This document shows positions 29,856 through 36,020 of a stretch of DNA of 36,020 nucleotides, one piece after another. Position 1 is the first letter of the stretch. Each line of letters opens with the position of its first letter. The position numbers and the translations under genes are program-made. The notes beneath the pieces were generated by a model that saw only the letters and a program-made list of their open reading frames with translations, was not told the DNA's origin and searched no databases. Source of the stretch: a virus; IMG/VR virus record IMGVR_UViG_3300046811_000129, positions 1-36,020 of that record. One strand, given 5' to 3'.

Positions 29856-31765
29856 GCTCCGTCAGCGCGATCCTGCAGCAGATGGCGGAAAACGCCGGCC
29901 GGGCGCAGCTCGCGCGCGGGCAGACGTACGGCTCGCTCGTCGCGCAGGCCTCGCAAGTGCCGGCGCAGATCATGGACGACCGCGAGCGCCAGGCCACGCT
30001 CGATTTTCAGCGCGCGCGCGAGGCGCAGCAGATGGCGCTCGCGACCCGCGCCGATCAGCGCGCGACGCTCGATCAGGCCTACCAGGATCAGCAGCGCGCC
30101 GCCAGCCTCGAGCACGATCGGATCGTGCGCGCCGGCCTCGTGGCCGCGATGGGGCCCGACGGCGATCCGAGCCAGTTCGACGCGAAAGCCGCCTTCCAAG
30201 CCGTGTCGCGCCTCGGCCGGCCCGACGCGCTCGCCGACGTGATCAAAACCCATCAGGCGATGCGGACGGCGCCGCTGTTCAAGAAGGAAGGGGAGACGGG
30301 CGTCGATCCGTATACCTACCAGCCGATCCCAGGCCTCGAGGCGACCCCGAAGATGCCCGAGATCGGGACGCCCGGCTACGGCATCGCCACGCGGATCCAA
30401 GACCTCGAGGGCACCGGCGCCCCACCGACCGCGGGCCCGCCGCCCGCGCCGGGCGCGCCGCCACCGGGCCCGGCCTCGACCTACGCCGCCCGCGCCGCGC
30501 TCTTACAGAACGGCCCGCCGCCGTCGACGGTGCCGGCCGGCGGCCCTGGCGCGCCCGCGACGACCGCGGCGCCACTCGCCGCACTCGCCCCGCCGACGAC
30601 ACTTGGCGCGCCCGCCGCCGCACCGCCCGCCGCCGCCCCGCCGCCGCGTCTGACGCACGCGCAGGCCGTTGCGAAGGCGTACGCCGACGCGGAAGCCGCC
30701 AAGGATCCGATCCTGGCGCTGTATACCAAACGCGCGAGCGGCGCGACCCTGACCCCCGACGAGACGGCGCAGATCGCCGGCTACGAGGCGAAGAAGAACG
30801 CCGATGATGCGCCGGTCACGATCAAGACGATCGAAAACGGCCGCATGGTCGAAAAGGTGATGACGCGCGCCGACGCGCTCAAGGCCGGCCTGTTTCCGTC
30901 ACAACCGCCGGCGTCGGTGCAAGTCCAGAACATGCCGCCGCCGCCGTCGCGCCCGGCGAACAAAGCCGAGATCGCGATCGCGAATTACCAAGTGCCGCCG
31001 CCGAGCCCGCGCACGTTTGCGACGCCGGCCGGCCAGGCGATGCTCGATCGGATCCTGACCGTCAACCCTGATTACGATCAATCGCTGTACGCCGTGCGCG
31101 CGCCGACGCGGAAGGCCTACACCACCGGCACGCAGGGGCAGCAACTCGTCGCGATCGGCACCGCGATCCAGCACCTCGATCTGCTCCAACAGGCCGCCGA
31201 CGCGCTCAACAACGGCACCTTGAAGCCGGGCAACGCGATCTACAACGCGCTCGCGGATACGTTCGGCGGCGCGGCGCCGACGACGTTCGACACGATTAAG
31301 GAGAAGGTCGACAAGGAACTCGACGCCGTGGCCCAGAAAGGCGCGCCGACCGTCAGCGGCTCCGCGGCGCAGAAAGCGATCGGCGGCCGATCGGGGAGTC
31401 CGGCCGCGATCAAGAGCTACATTGACAGCTCGATTCAGCTCATGGGCGGCAGCTACAACGCGCTCCGCACGCCCTATCAAGGGGCGATGGGCGCCAATGC
31501 GCCTTTTGAATTTCTCTCACCGGAGGCGAAGGCCGTCCTGAGTAAACGCGGCTTTGATCCGGACAATCCCAACGCGACCTTTAACGCGACGCCCGGCGCC
31601 GGCGCCACACCGGGCGGCCCGGCCGCGCCCGCCGGCCGCGGCGCCGGGCCTGGCGCGCCGATCACCGTCACGGATCCGAAGGGCGACGTGCACACGTTCG
31701 CCACGCAAGCACAGGCCGAGATCTTCAAGGCCGCGATCGCCAAAGCCGCGGCCGGGATCAAATAG
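29852..31765 (+). CDS. Large Ala/Gln/Pro-rich ejection-type protein
   Basis: 637-aa protein. The N-terminal 110 residues are a Gln/Arg/Ala-rich helix (DFQRAREAQQMALATRADQR). Two Pro/Ala linkers follow (APPTAGPPPAPGAPPPGPAS and others). Next are a helical domain with DQSLYAVRAPTRKAYTTGTQ and a QQLVAIGTAIQHLDLLQQAA block, and a tail after IDSSIQLMGGSYNALRTPYQ. The QQLVAIGTAIQHLDLL signature is one I associate with phage internal proteins. It is likely packaged in the head and ejected with DNA, like P22 gp20. ATGA overlap with the previous gene. Confidence 0.62.
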   Translation: MSSVSAILQQMAENAGRAQLARGQTYGSLVAQASQVPAQIMDDRERQATLDFQRAREAQQMALATRADQRATLDQAYQDQQRAASLEHDRIVRAGLVAAMGPDGDPSQFDAKAAFQAVSRLGRPDALADVIKTHQAMRTAPLFKKEGETGVDPYTYQPIPGLEATPKMPEIGTPGYGIATRIQDLEGTGAPPTAGPPPAPGAPPPGPASTYAARAALLQNGPPPSTVPAGGPGAPATTAAPLAALAPPTTLGAPAAAPPAAAPPPRLTHAQAVAKAYADAEAAKDPILALYTKRASGATLTPDETAQIAGYEAKKNADDAPVTIKTIENGRMVEKVMTRADALKAGLFPSQPPASVQVQNMPPPPSRPANKAEIAIANYQVPPPSPRTFATPAGQAMLDRILTVNPDYDQSLYAVRAPTRKAYTTGTQGQQLVAIGTAIQHLDLLQQAADALNNGTLKPGNAIYNALADTFGGAAPTTFDTIKEKVDKELDAVAQKGAPTVSGSAAQKAIGGRSGSPAAIKSYIDSSIQLMGGSYNALRTPYQGAMGANAPFEFLSPEAKAVLSKRGFDPDNPNATFNATPGAGATPGGPAAPAGRGAGPGAPITVTDPKGDVHTFATQAQAEIFKAAIAKAAAGIK

Positions 31766-34700
31766 ATGCCGGCCACCGAGCAGATCGATTACGCCGCGCT
31801 CGCGGATCAGGCCCGCGCCGCGGCGCCCGCGCCCGCCGCCGCGCCCCCACCGCCGCCGCCACGCCCGGCGATGACCTTCGCCATGGTGAACGGTCAGCGC
31901 GTGCCCGTCGACGACGCCGACCCGATGGCGCCCGGCGTGATCACGATGATCGGCGCGCCGGGCGTGGTCCCGCCGCCGCCCGCGGCGCCCGCGGTCGATT
32001 ACGCCAAGCTCGCCGACGCCGCGCGCCAGGCGGCCCCGCCCGACGATCCGTCGCTGTGGCAGCGCGCGAACACCTCGCCGCTCCATCCGTATTTCGAGGC
32101 GGCGCGGCAGTCGATCGTCGAGCACATGACCGCCCCGACACTCTCGGCCGATCCGGTGTCCGCGGGGATGCGCGGCGGCGCCGCCGGCATCAGTGAAGGG
32201 CTTTTGAACGTCGCCGAATCGTTCACGACGCCGACGGGCTTCGCGCTGTGGTTGACCGGGCTCGGCGCGGAGAGCGCCGCCGTCAAAGCGATTCCGGCGC
32301 TCAAGCCGTTGATCGCGCTCCCGGCCGTGCAGGCGCTCCGCGTCGCCGTGCATGGCACCGCCGGCGCCGCCTTCGCCGCGCATGGGGCCGGCCAGGCCGC
32401 CGAGGGCGCGAGCACGATCTACGACGCCGCGACGAGTGCCACGCCGCCGCCCGAGGGGCGACTCGAGAAGGCGCTCGGCGGCGCCGGGCAGATCGGGCAG
32501 GGCGCGATCGAAATGGCCGGCGGCGCGCTCGGGATGCACAGCGCGTATCAGACCGCCCAGCCCGCGATTGCCGCCTGGCAGCAGACGCGCCGCACGGCGG
32601 CCGGCGCCGCGGCGCTCGATGATTTCCGGAAGGCCGCGCCGCCGTCGGTCGCGGCGCCGTATACCACGGACGAATTGCAGCGCGGCTACTCGTTGATTCT
32701 GCGCGATCACGTCACGAACCAACCGATTACGACGATCGCCGAGGGGATCGCCGCCGCGGACAACCAGATCGGCCGACTCGAGGATGGATTCAATGCGCTG
32801 ATCGCGAAGGATCCGACCCAACTGATCACCACGAAACCGCTCGCCGCGGCGCGCGCGGCGCTCAGTACCGGCGCGCGCTCGACCGACGTCGCGAAGGGGC
32901 TCGCGAACCTCGAGACGCTCGATCTCGACAAGCCCCTGACCGTCTTTCGGGCGAACGACATCCGGCAACGCCTGAACGCGGAAAACGCGGCCGAGCTCGT
33001 CAAGAGCGGATACGACGTCGCGAAGGCGCGCGAAGTGGATCCGGCCTTCGCCGCACGGGAGGCGGCCGTCGCGTCGCTCCGCGATGGCATCCATGACGTG
33101 CTCGACGCGCGCGCGCAACAGACGCCCGGCTTTACGCGCGATCTCCGCCTCGACGAGGGCGCCGTGATCGCCGTGCGCAACGCGCTGCTGCGACAGCAGT
33201 ATCGCAACGACGCGCGCGTCGGCGGCACCGGGCGGACGAGTCTCAGCCGGAAGATCATCGCCGGCGCGGTCCGCGCGACCGGCGTCGGCGTCGGCGGCGC
33301 GGGCGGCGCGGCGATCGGGGGCGTGCCGGGCGCCGTCGGCGGCGGGATTGTCGGCGGCGTCATTGCCGAGCCGATCGCTCACGCCGTCGATCAACCCCCG
33401 CTGACGCGCGACGCGCTGATCGAACGGTCGTTTCAGCGCGCGTCCGCGCCCGGCACCAGCTTACAGACGACACCGGCCGGGCCGGTCGCGCCAGGCGCCA
33501 CCGGCGGCGCGCCGGGCGGTTCGCCGATCGTGCCGGGGATCGTGCCGAGCGGCTCGAGCGGGCCCGGCGGCGCCTCGAGCGCGGGACCAGGCGGCGCGCC
33601 GCCGCCGCCGGCCGCGGGCTCGCGGCAACAGGTCGCCGTCAAGACGTTCCTTGCGCTCCGCGCTCGCGGCTACAGTCGCGAACAGGCGGTGCAGGCGGCG
33701 GCCAGCTACGCGCGGCAGACCGCTGCGCCCACGACGCCGCCGGTCCTCGACGCCGAGATCGTCCCTGATCCGAGCCTGCCGCCGGGCCCGCCGCCGCCGC
33801 GCGCCTTGCCGCCGGCCGAGGCGCCCGCGCCGTCGGTTCCCCTCGGACCGGGCGCACGCACCACGACACCCAACCTCGCGACGTTCACCGATGACGCGCT
33901 CCGTTATGCTGCCGAGCAGGGGATCCCGACCTACGCCGCGGCCGCCCGCGCCGAGATCGCACGCCGCGGCGGCACCCCGCCGGCTACAATCGGGCCCGAT
34001 GCCGCGGCCGCCGTCGCCGATCAATCTGGTGCCGCCGCTCGAGCCGGGGACGTCGCGCCCGGTGGCGGTCCGCAACTTCCTGCGCCTGCGGGCGAGCGGG
34101 TTCTCGCGCCGGCAGAGCGTGCAGCTCGCGCTCGCGTCCGCGCGGCCGCCCGCGCCGACACCCGCGCCGCCGCCGACGCTGAAGAACAGCAAGGGCTAAG
34201 CGATCTTGTCGCGAAGGCGCAGGCCGCCGGCTATCCCGGCGATCCGGCCGCGCTGCGCGCCGAGCTCGCCGATCGGTTGCAGGGCATTAAGGATCTGCAC
34301 GCCGAATTCGACGATCAGGGCACCAACGGGATCACGCTGCTCAAGGCGATCGCGGCCAATGGCGGCTTGTCCGAACCCGCCGCCGCGGCGGCCGGACATC
34401 CGGGGGAGCTGCGGTGGTTGAAAGAGATGCGCGACACGGCGCCGACGACCCGGCAGAACGCCGGCAACCTCGCGGCCCGGCGCGTGCTCGACACCGTGCG
34501 CGGCGTCAAAGGCGTGTTCCGCGACGCGACCGAGATGACGCGCGGTGGGCGCGCCGGCGGGCAGGATCTCGGCGGGATGCTCGACAAGCTCCGCGCGGAC
34601 GGCCGGTTTACGCACCTCGCAAACACGAACGATCTCGCCGAGGCGATCCGCGCGGCGGCGATGGGGCGCGCGGAGAGCCGCAACGCGCTGGCGGACCTGG

Positions 34701-34828
34701 CGGCGACGAGCCACGATCTGATCGGCACCGCGACGATCCACCCCGAGGACGATCTCAGCTTCGATCCCGCGACGCTCGAGGCCGAGAGCCAGGCGCACGC
34801 GGCGGCACCGGCGCGCGCCAAGAAATGA
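31766..34828 (+). CDS. 1020-codon ejection-type protein with an anomalous segment
   Basis: 1020-aa reading frame, last of the ejection block (P22 gp16-like position). The N-terminal linkers contain a repeat, IDYAALADQARAAAP and VDYAKLADAARQAAP. A hydrophobic part (ALWLTGLGAESAAVKAI, and later a Gly/Ala stretch near residues 505-540) could insert into membrane. Helical domains continue to the end. From about 33998 to 34190 this frame has poor codon bias (24 of 67 codons end in A or T), while the +1 frame has almost perfect bias and encodes a copy of an upstream module. The true product may therefore use another frame in that stretch. Confidence 0.6.
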   Translation: MPATEQIDYAALADQARAAAPAPAAAPPPPPPRPAMTFAMVNGQRVPVDDADPMAPGVITMIGAPGVVPPPPAAPAVDYAKLADAARQAAPPDDPSLWQRANTSPLHPYFEAARQSIVEHMTAPTLSADPVSAGMRGGAAGISEGLLNVAESFTTPTGFALWLTGLGAESAAVKAIPALKPLIALPAVQALRVAVHGTAGAAFAAHGAGQAAEGASTIYDAATSATPPPEGRLEKALGGAGQIGQGAIEMAGGALGMHSAYQTAQPAIAAWQQTRRTAAGAAALDDFRKAAPPSVAAPYTTDELQRGYSLILRDHVTNQPITTIAEGIAAADNQIGRLEDGFNALIAKDPTQLITTKPLAAARAALSTGARSTDVAKGLANLETLDLDKPLTVFRANDIRQRLNAENAAELVKSGYDVAKAREVDPAFAAREAAVASLRDGIHDVLDARAQQTPGFTRDLRLDEGAVIAVRNALLRQQYRNDARVGGTGRTSLSRKIIAGAVRATGVGVGGAGGAAIGGVPGAVGGGIVGGVIAEPIAHAVDQPPLTRDALIERSFQRASAPGTSLQTTPAGPVAPGATGGAPGGSPIVPGIVPSGSSGPGGASSAGPGGAPPPPAAGSRQQVAVKTFLALRARGYSREQAVQAAASYARQTAAPTTPPVLDAEIVPDPSLPPGPPPPRALPPAEAPAPSVPLGPGARTTTPNLATFTDDALRYAAEQGIPTYAAAARAEIARRGGTPPATIGPDAAAAVADQSGAAARAGDVAPGGGPQLPAPAGERVLAPAERAARARVRAAARADTRAAADAEEQQGLSDLVAKAQAAGYPGDPAALRAELADRLQGIKDLHAEFDDQGTNGITLLKAIAANGGLSEPAAAAAGHPGELRWLKEMRDTAPTTRQNAGNLAARRVLDTVRGVKGVFRDATEMTRGGRAGGQDLGGMLDKLRADGRFTHLANTNDLAEAIRAAAMGRAESRNALADLAATSHDLIGTATIHPEDDLSFDPATLEAESQAHAAAPARAKK
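33632..33715 (+). repeat. Helix module, copy 1 (main frame)
   Basis: 28 codons encoding VAVKTFLALRARGYSREQAV followed by QAAASYAR, in the frame of the 1020-codon gene and with normal codon bias. It is flanked by Pro-rich linkers. It matches copy 2 at 34062-34145 at 17 of 28 residues, with conservative changes at several others (K/R, Y/F, A/S). Confidence 0.75.
33999..34199 (+). CDS. Nested +1-frame ORF carrying module copy 2
   Basis: 66-codon frame from ATG 33999 to TAA 34199, overlapping the 1020-codon gene in the +1 frame. Only 2 of its 66 codons end in A or T, the bias of real genes here, against 24 of 67 in the main frame. It encodes VAVRNFLRLRASGFSRRQSV then QLALASAR, clearly related to module copy 1, between Pro-rich linkers (MPRPPSPINLVPPL, then ARPPAPTPAPP). 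It is either a separately started nested gene, a frameshift product of the long gene, or the trace of compensating indels. No Shine-Dalgarno sequence is seen; TACAAT lies 10-15 bases before the ATG. Confidence 0.45.
   Translation: MPRPPSPINLVPPLEPGTSRPVAVRNFLRLRASGFSRRQSVQLALASARPPAPTPAPPPTLKNSKG
34062..34145 (+). repeat. Helix module, copy 2 (+1 frame)
   Basis: 28 codons, related to 33632-33715 at the protein level only when read in the +1 frame relative to the 1020-codon gene. The order of flanking Pro-rich linkers is the same in both copies, which argues that linker and helix were duplicated together. Confidence 0.72.
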
Positions 34829-34853
34829 TCCCGTCTGAATCTGAAGGAACCCC

Positions 34854-35021
34854 ATGACGAAACCCAAACGTGATCAGCCGACGCCCCCGATCGCCGACCC
34901 GCCGCGCCGCGATGACGACGACGCGCGCCCCACGCATCCGATCGCCGATCCGCCCGGCCGACCCGGTGCGCATCCGGAGCACCCGATCCACGAACCGCCG
35001 ACGGCCGAACCCAAGGCCTGA
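34854..35021 (+). CDS. 55-aa Pro-rich repeat protein
   Basis: 55-aa protein with AAGGAA close before ATG 34854. It is a short disordered protein with repeats: PIADPP occurs twice and a variant PIHEPP once, separated by acidic or basic residues (RRDDDDARPTH). It is the last rightward gene of the late operon, 25 bases after the ejection gene. The style resembles the tail of the protein at 21910. Function unknown; support comes from the ribosome-binding site, the codon bias and the internal repeat. Confidence 0.5.
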   Translation: MTKPKRDQPTPPIADPPRRDDDDARPTHPIADPPGRPGAHPEHPIHEPPTAEPKA

Positions 35022-35109
35022 CGCCGCGCCCTGTCGGCGGATCGGCGGCGAAGCTGGGACGCGGCACCGCGGCAGTTCAGTCGTGGCTGCGTGTAGTGCG
35101 ACGCCGGCG

Positions 35110-35132
35110 ATCCGCCGCCGGTTCCGGCGGAT
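35110..35132. terminator. Hairpin between convergent operons
   Basis: ATCCGCCG (35110-35117) pairs perfectly with CGGCGGAT (35125-35132) over a 7-base loop. An alternative CCGCCGG/CCGGCGG stem with a 2-base loop overlaps it. It lies between the end of the rightward late operon (35021) and the end of the leftward protease gene (35132), a natural place for a two-way terminator. There is no clear T-run. Confidence 0.5.
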
Positions 35133-35644
35133 TAGCTGGCGAGACGCACGGATCCGTCGCGACCGTCGTAGACCAGGAGCATGTCCCTGAGCACGGAGCG
35201 ACCGAGGAGGGCTTGGTGCGGTTGGTTACCGGCGCGGAGTTTCACGCCCATGAACCGCCCGAATTGTACGAAACCTAACGCCGCAATCCGAATATACCCA
35301 AGGTAGACATTGAAGTTCTCCGTGCCGCCGATCCCGGATCCCTTGGCCTGATCGATGAGGGGCAGCTGCAGCGCCTTCGCGAGCTCCTCATCAATGCAAC
35401 TGTCCGTCGCTCCGGTGTCGATCAACGCCTCGACCAGCTGCGCCGGCGGCTGGGCCTGCATCGACGCAATCGCCTGCTGGACGACGGCCGGATCGGAATG
35501 AAAGAAGGCCTGATTGAACCCGATCTCGACCCCCACGGTCGGGCCTTTCATGACGAGCAGATCGCGCCCCGTGATGAAGCGTGCGGGGGTGCTCCCGGGC
35601 ACCTGGACCAACGCCGGGAATCCGCAGTTCGCGATCGGGCTCAC
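35132..35644 (-). CDS. Retropepsin-like aspartic protease
   Basis: 170-aa leftward protein from GTG 35644. The active-site block VEALIDTGATDSCIDEELAK (71-90) has the DTG triad (D76) in the hydrophobic-Asp-Thr-Gly context of retroviral-type proteases. A flap-like KGSGIGGTENFNVYLG follows (101-116). The second hydrophobic-Gly motif, ALLGRSVLRDMLLVYDG (145-161), is in the usual place. Retropepsin-like proteases act as dimers, each giving one Asp. The target is unknown. It overlaps the partner gene at its start (GTGA). In bacteria such proteases are often next to a small protein like the one at 35641; here the pair sits as an accessory operon opposite to the phage genes. Confidence 0.75.
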   Translation of the reverse strand: MSPIANCGFPALVQVPGSTPARFITGRDLLVMKGPTVGVEIGFNQAFFHSDPAVVQQAIASMQAQPPAQLVEALIDTGATDSCIDEELAKALQLPLIDQAKGSGIGGTENFNVYLGYIRIAALGFVQFGRFMGVKLRAGNQPHQALLGRSVLRDMLLVYDGRDGSVRLAS

Positions 35645-35826
35645 CCGAGCGCCTGCTGGCGAAAGAGCACGGAGGCGGGCAGGGTGGCGCGCGGGGCGCC
35701 GACTTGGCGAATGAGATACGGCCCGCGTCCGAAGCGCGTGGCGGCTTCCTCGGCGGCTGCGTTCAGGGTATCCCAGGCGCCGATGAAGTCGTGCCCCTTG
35801 AACACGACAAACTTGCCGAGGTACAC
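35641..35826 (-). CDS. Small partner protein of the aspartic protease
   Basis: 61 aa from GTG 35826, but protein-like sequence extends 23 codons further upstream (TTEIAAYEQQQVELERVYLG, before GKFVVFKGHDFIGAWDT) to a TGA at 35898-35896. No usual start codon exists in that extension. The conserved core DTLNAAAEEAATRFGRGPYL then IRQVGAPRATLPASVLF matches small bacterial proteins usually placed just before retropepsin-like genes, as I recall them. The real start is probably lost through a frameshift near the circular joint, or lies in the 42-codon frame upstream. Stop overlaps the protease GTG. Confidence 0.6.
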   Translation of the reverse strand: MYLGKFVVFKGHDFIGAWDTLNAAAEEAATRFGRGPYLIRQVGAPRATLPASVLFRQQALG

Positions 35827-35878
35827 ACGCTCGAGCTCAACCTGCTGCTGCTCGTAGGCGGCAATCTCCGTCGTGAGA

Positions 35879-36007
35879 TCAGCAGCGGGCCGCGCTCACG
35901 CTCACCAGCTTCCGGAGCCGATCGCGAATTTCCAGATCAATGGGGTGCGCCGCCATCCGGAACCGATCGTAGGACGATCGTGCGCGCCGCGCGTGCCTCT
36001 TTTCCAT
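35879..36007 (-). CDS. 42-codon leftward ORF at the circular joint, possible broken N-terminus
   Basis: ATG at 36007 (also at 114 in the left copy) begins MEKRHARRARSSYDRFRMAA then HPIDLEIRDRLRKLVSVSA and ends at TGA 35881-35879. It lies just behind a TAAAAT -10 element and overlaps the open frame of the protease partner, which is in the +1 frame. Loss of a single base near 35881-35900 would fuse the two into one protein of about 120 aa. It may therefore be the true N-terminus of the partner gene or a separate short gene. Confidence 0.4.
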   Translation of the reverse strand: MEKRHARRARSSYDRFRMAAHPIDLEIRDRLRKLVSVSAARC

Positions 36008-36020
36008 TTGGATATTTTAT
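35894..36020. repeat. Right copy of 127-bp terminal direct repeat
   Basis: Exact copy of bases 1-127. Features here (the start of the leftward operon and its ATG) are the same physical sequence as the left end if the genome is circular. Base 36020 should be joined to base 128 to read through the joint. Confidence 0.95.

Noticed and set aside
28553-31765. Rightward 1070-codon frame read as starting at 28553
   Set aside because: Only the part from 29852 is real; before that it overlaps two genes in another frame with Arg-rich shadow sequence.

Overview
The window looks like the complete genome of a tailed bacteriophage with a P22-like short-tailed (podovirus) morphogenesis set, assembled as a circular contig. 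The first 127 bases are repeated exactly as the last 127 (35894-36020). An exact odd-length overlap of 127 is what a k-mer assembler leaves on a circular or circularly permuted molecule, so the real unit is probably 35,893 bp. The sequence is very GC-rich and nearly all real codons end in G or C. The host is therefore likely a high-GC bacterium, and the P22-type virion and a lipoprotein-like signal hint at a Gram-negative one. No integrase, tRNA, CRISPR array or DNA polymerase was recognised. No certain endolysin or holin was recognised either.

Layout. (1) 115-169 is an AT-rich divergent control region. Leftward (crossing the circular joint) it drives a small operon with a retropepsin-like aspartic protease. 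Rightward it drives an XRE regulator and a long early operon. (2) 170-10243 is a head-to-tail operon, most genes overlapping by 1-4 bases (ATGA, GTGA, TGATG). It carries a RecT-like annealing protein, a PD-(D/E)XK nuclease, a coiled-coil Rec-associated protein, a DUF1376 protein, a possible helicase-loader-like protein, RusA resolvase, a J-domain protein, many small Cys-rich proteins, and a 455-aa protein followed by two membrane or exported proteins. (3) 10259-10892 is a compact divergent switch: a leftward ribbon-helix-helix (RHH) protein plus a coiled-coil protein, back to back with a strong rightward promoter and a structured leader. (4) 10893-13208 is a middle region with a conserved phage protein, a second PD-(D/E)XK nuclease, a 10-bp repeat cluster and a leftward excisionase-like HTH gene. 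(5) 13360-35021 is the late region: terminase small and large subunits, portal, scaffold, P22-type coat, gp4-like and gp10-like neck proteins, three tail or fibre proteins, and four large Ala/Pro/Gly-rich proteins in the place of P22 ejection proteins. (6) 35132-36007 is the leftward accessory operon.

How it fits together. RecT plus nuclease plus RusA suggests recombination-dependent replication feeding concatemers to a headful terminase of P22 type. The regulators (XRE, an excisionase-like HTH pair, RHH) suggest a temperate or formerly temperate phage whose integration enzyme is absent or unrecognised.

The most unusual points are these. A DUF1376 gene is cut by a TGA inside a 12-bp minisatellite while its frame stays open to the next start codon. 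A duplicated helix module inside the last ejection protein has its second copy in a different reading frame with much better codon bias. The RHH switch has nearly leaderless transcripts. The aspartic-protease operon has a partner gene that appears frameshifted close to the circular joint. The 455-aa CarboxypepD_reg-like protein has no recognised relatives here.
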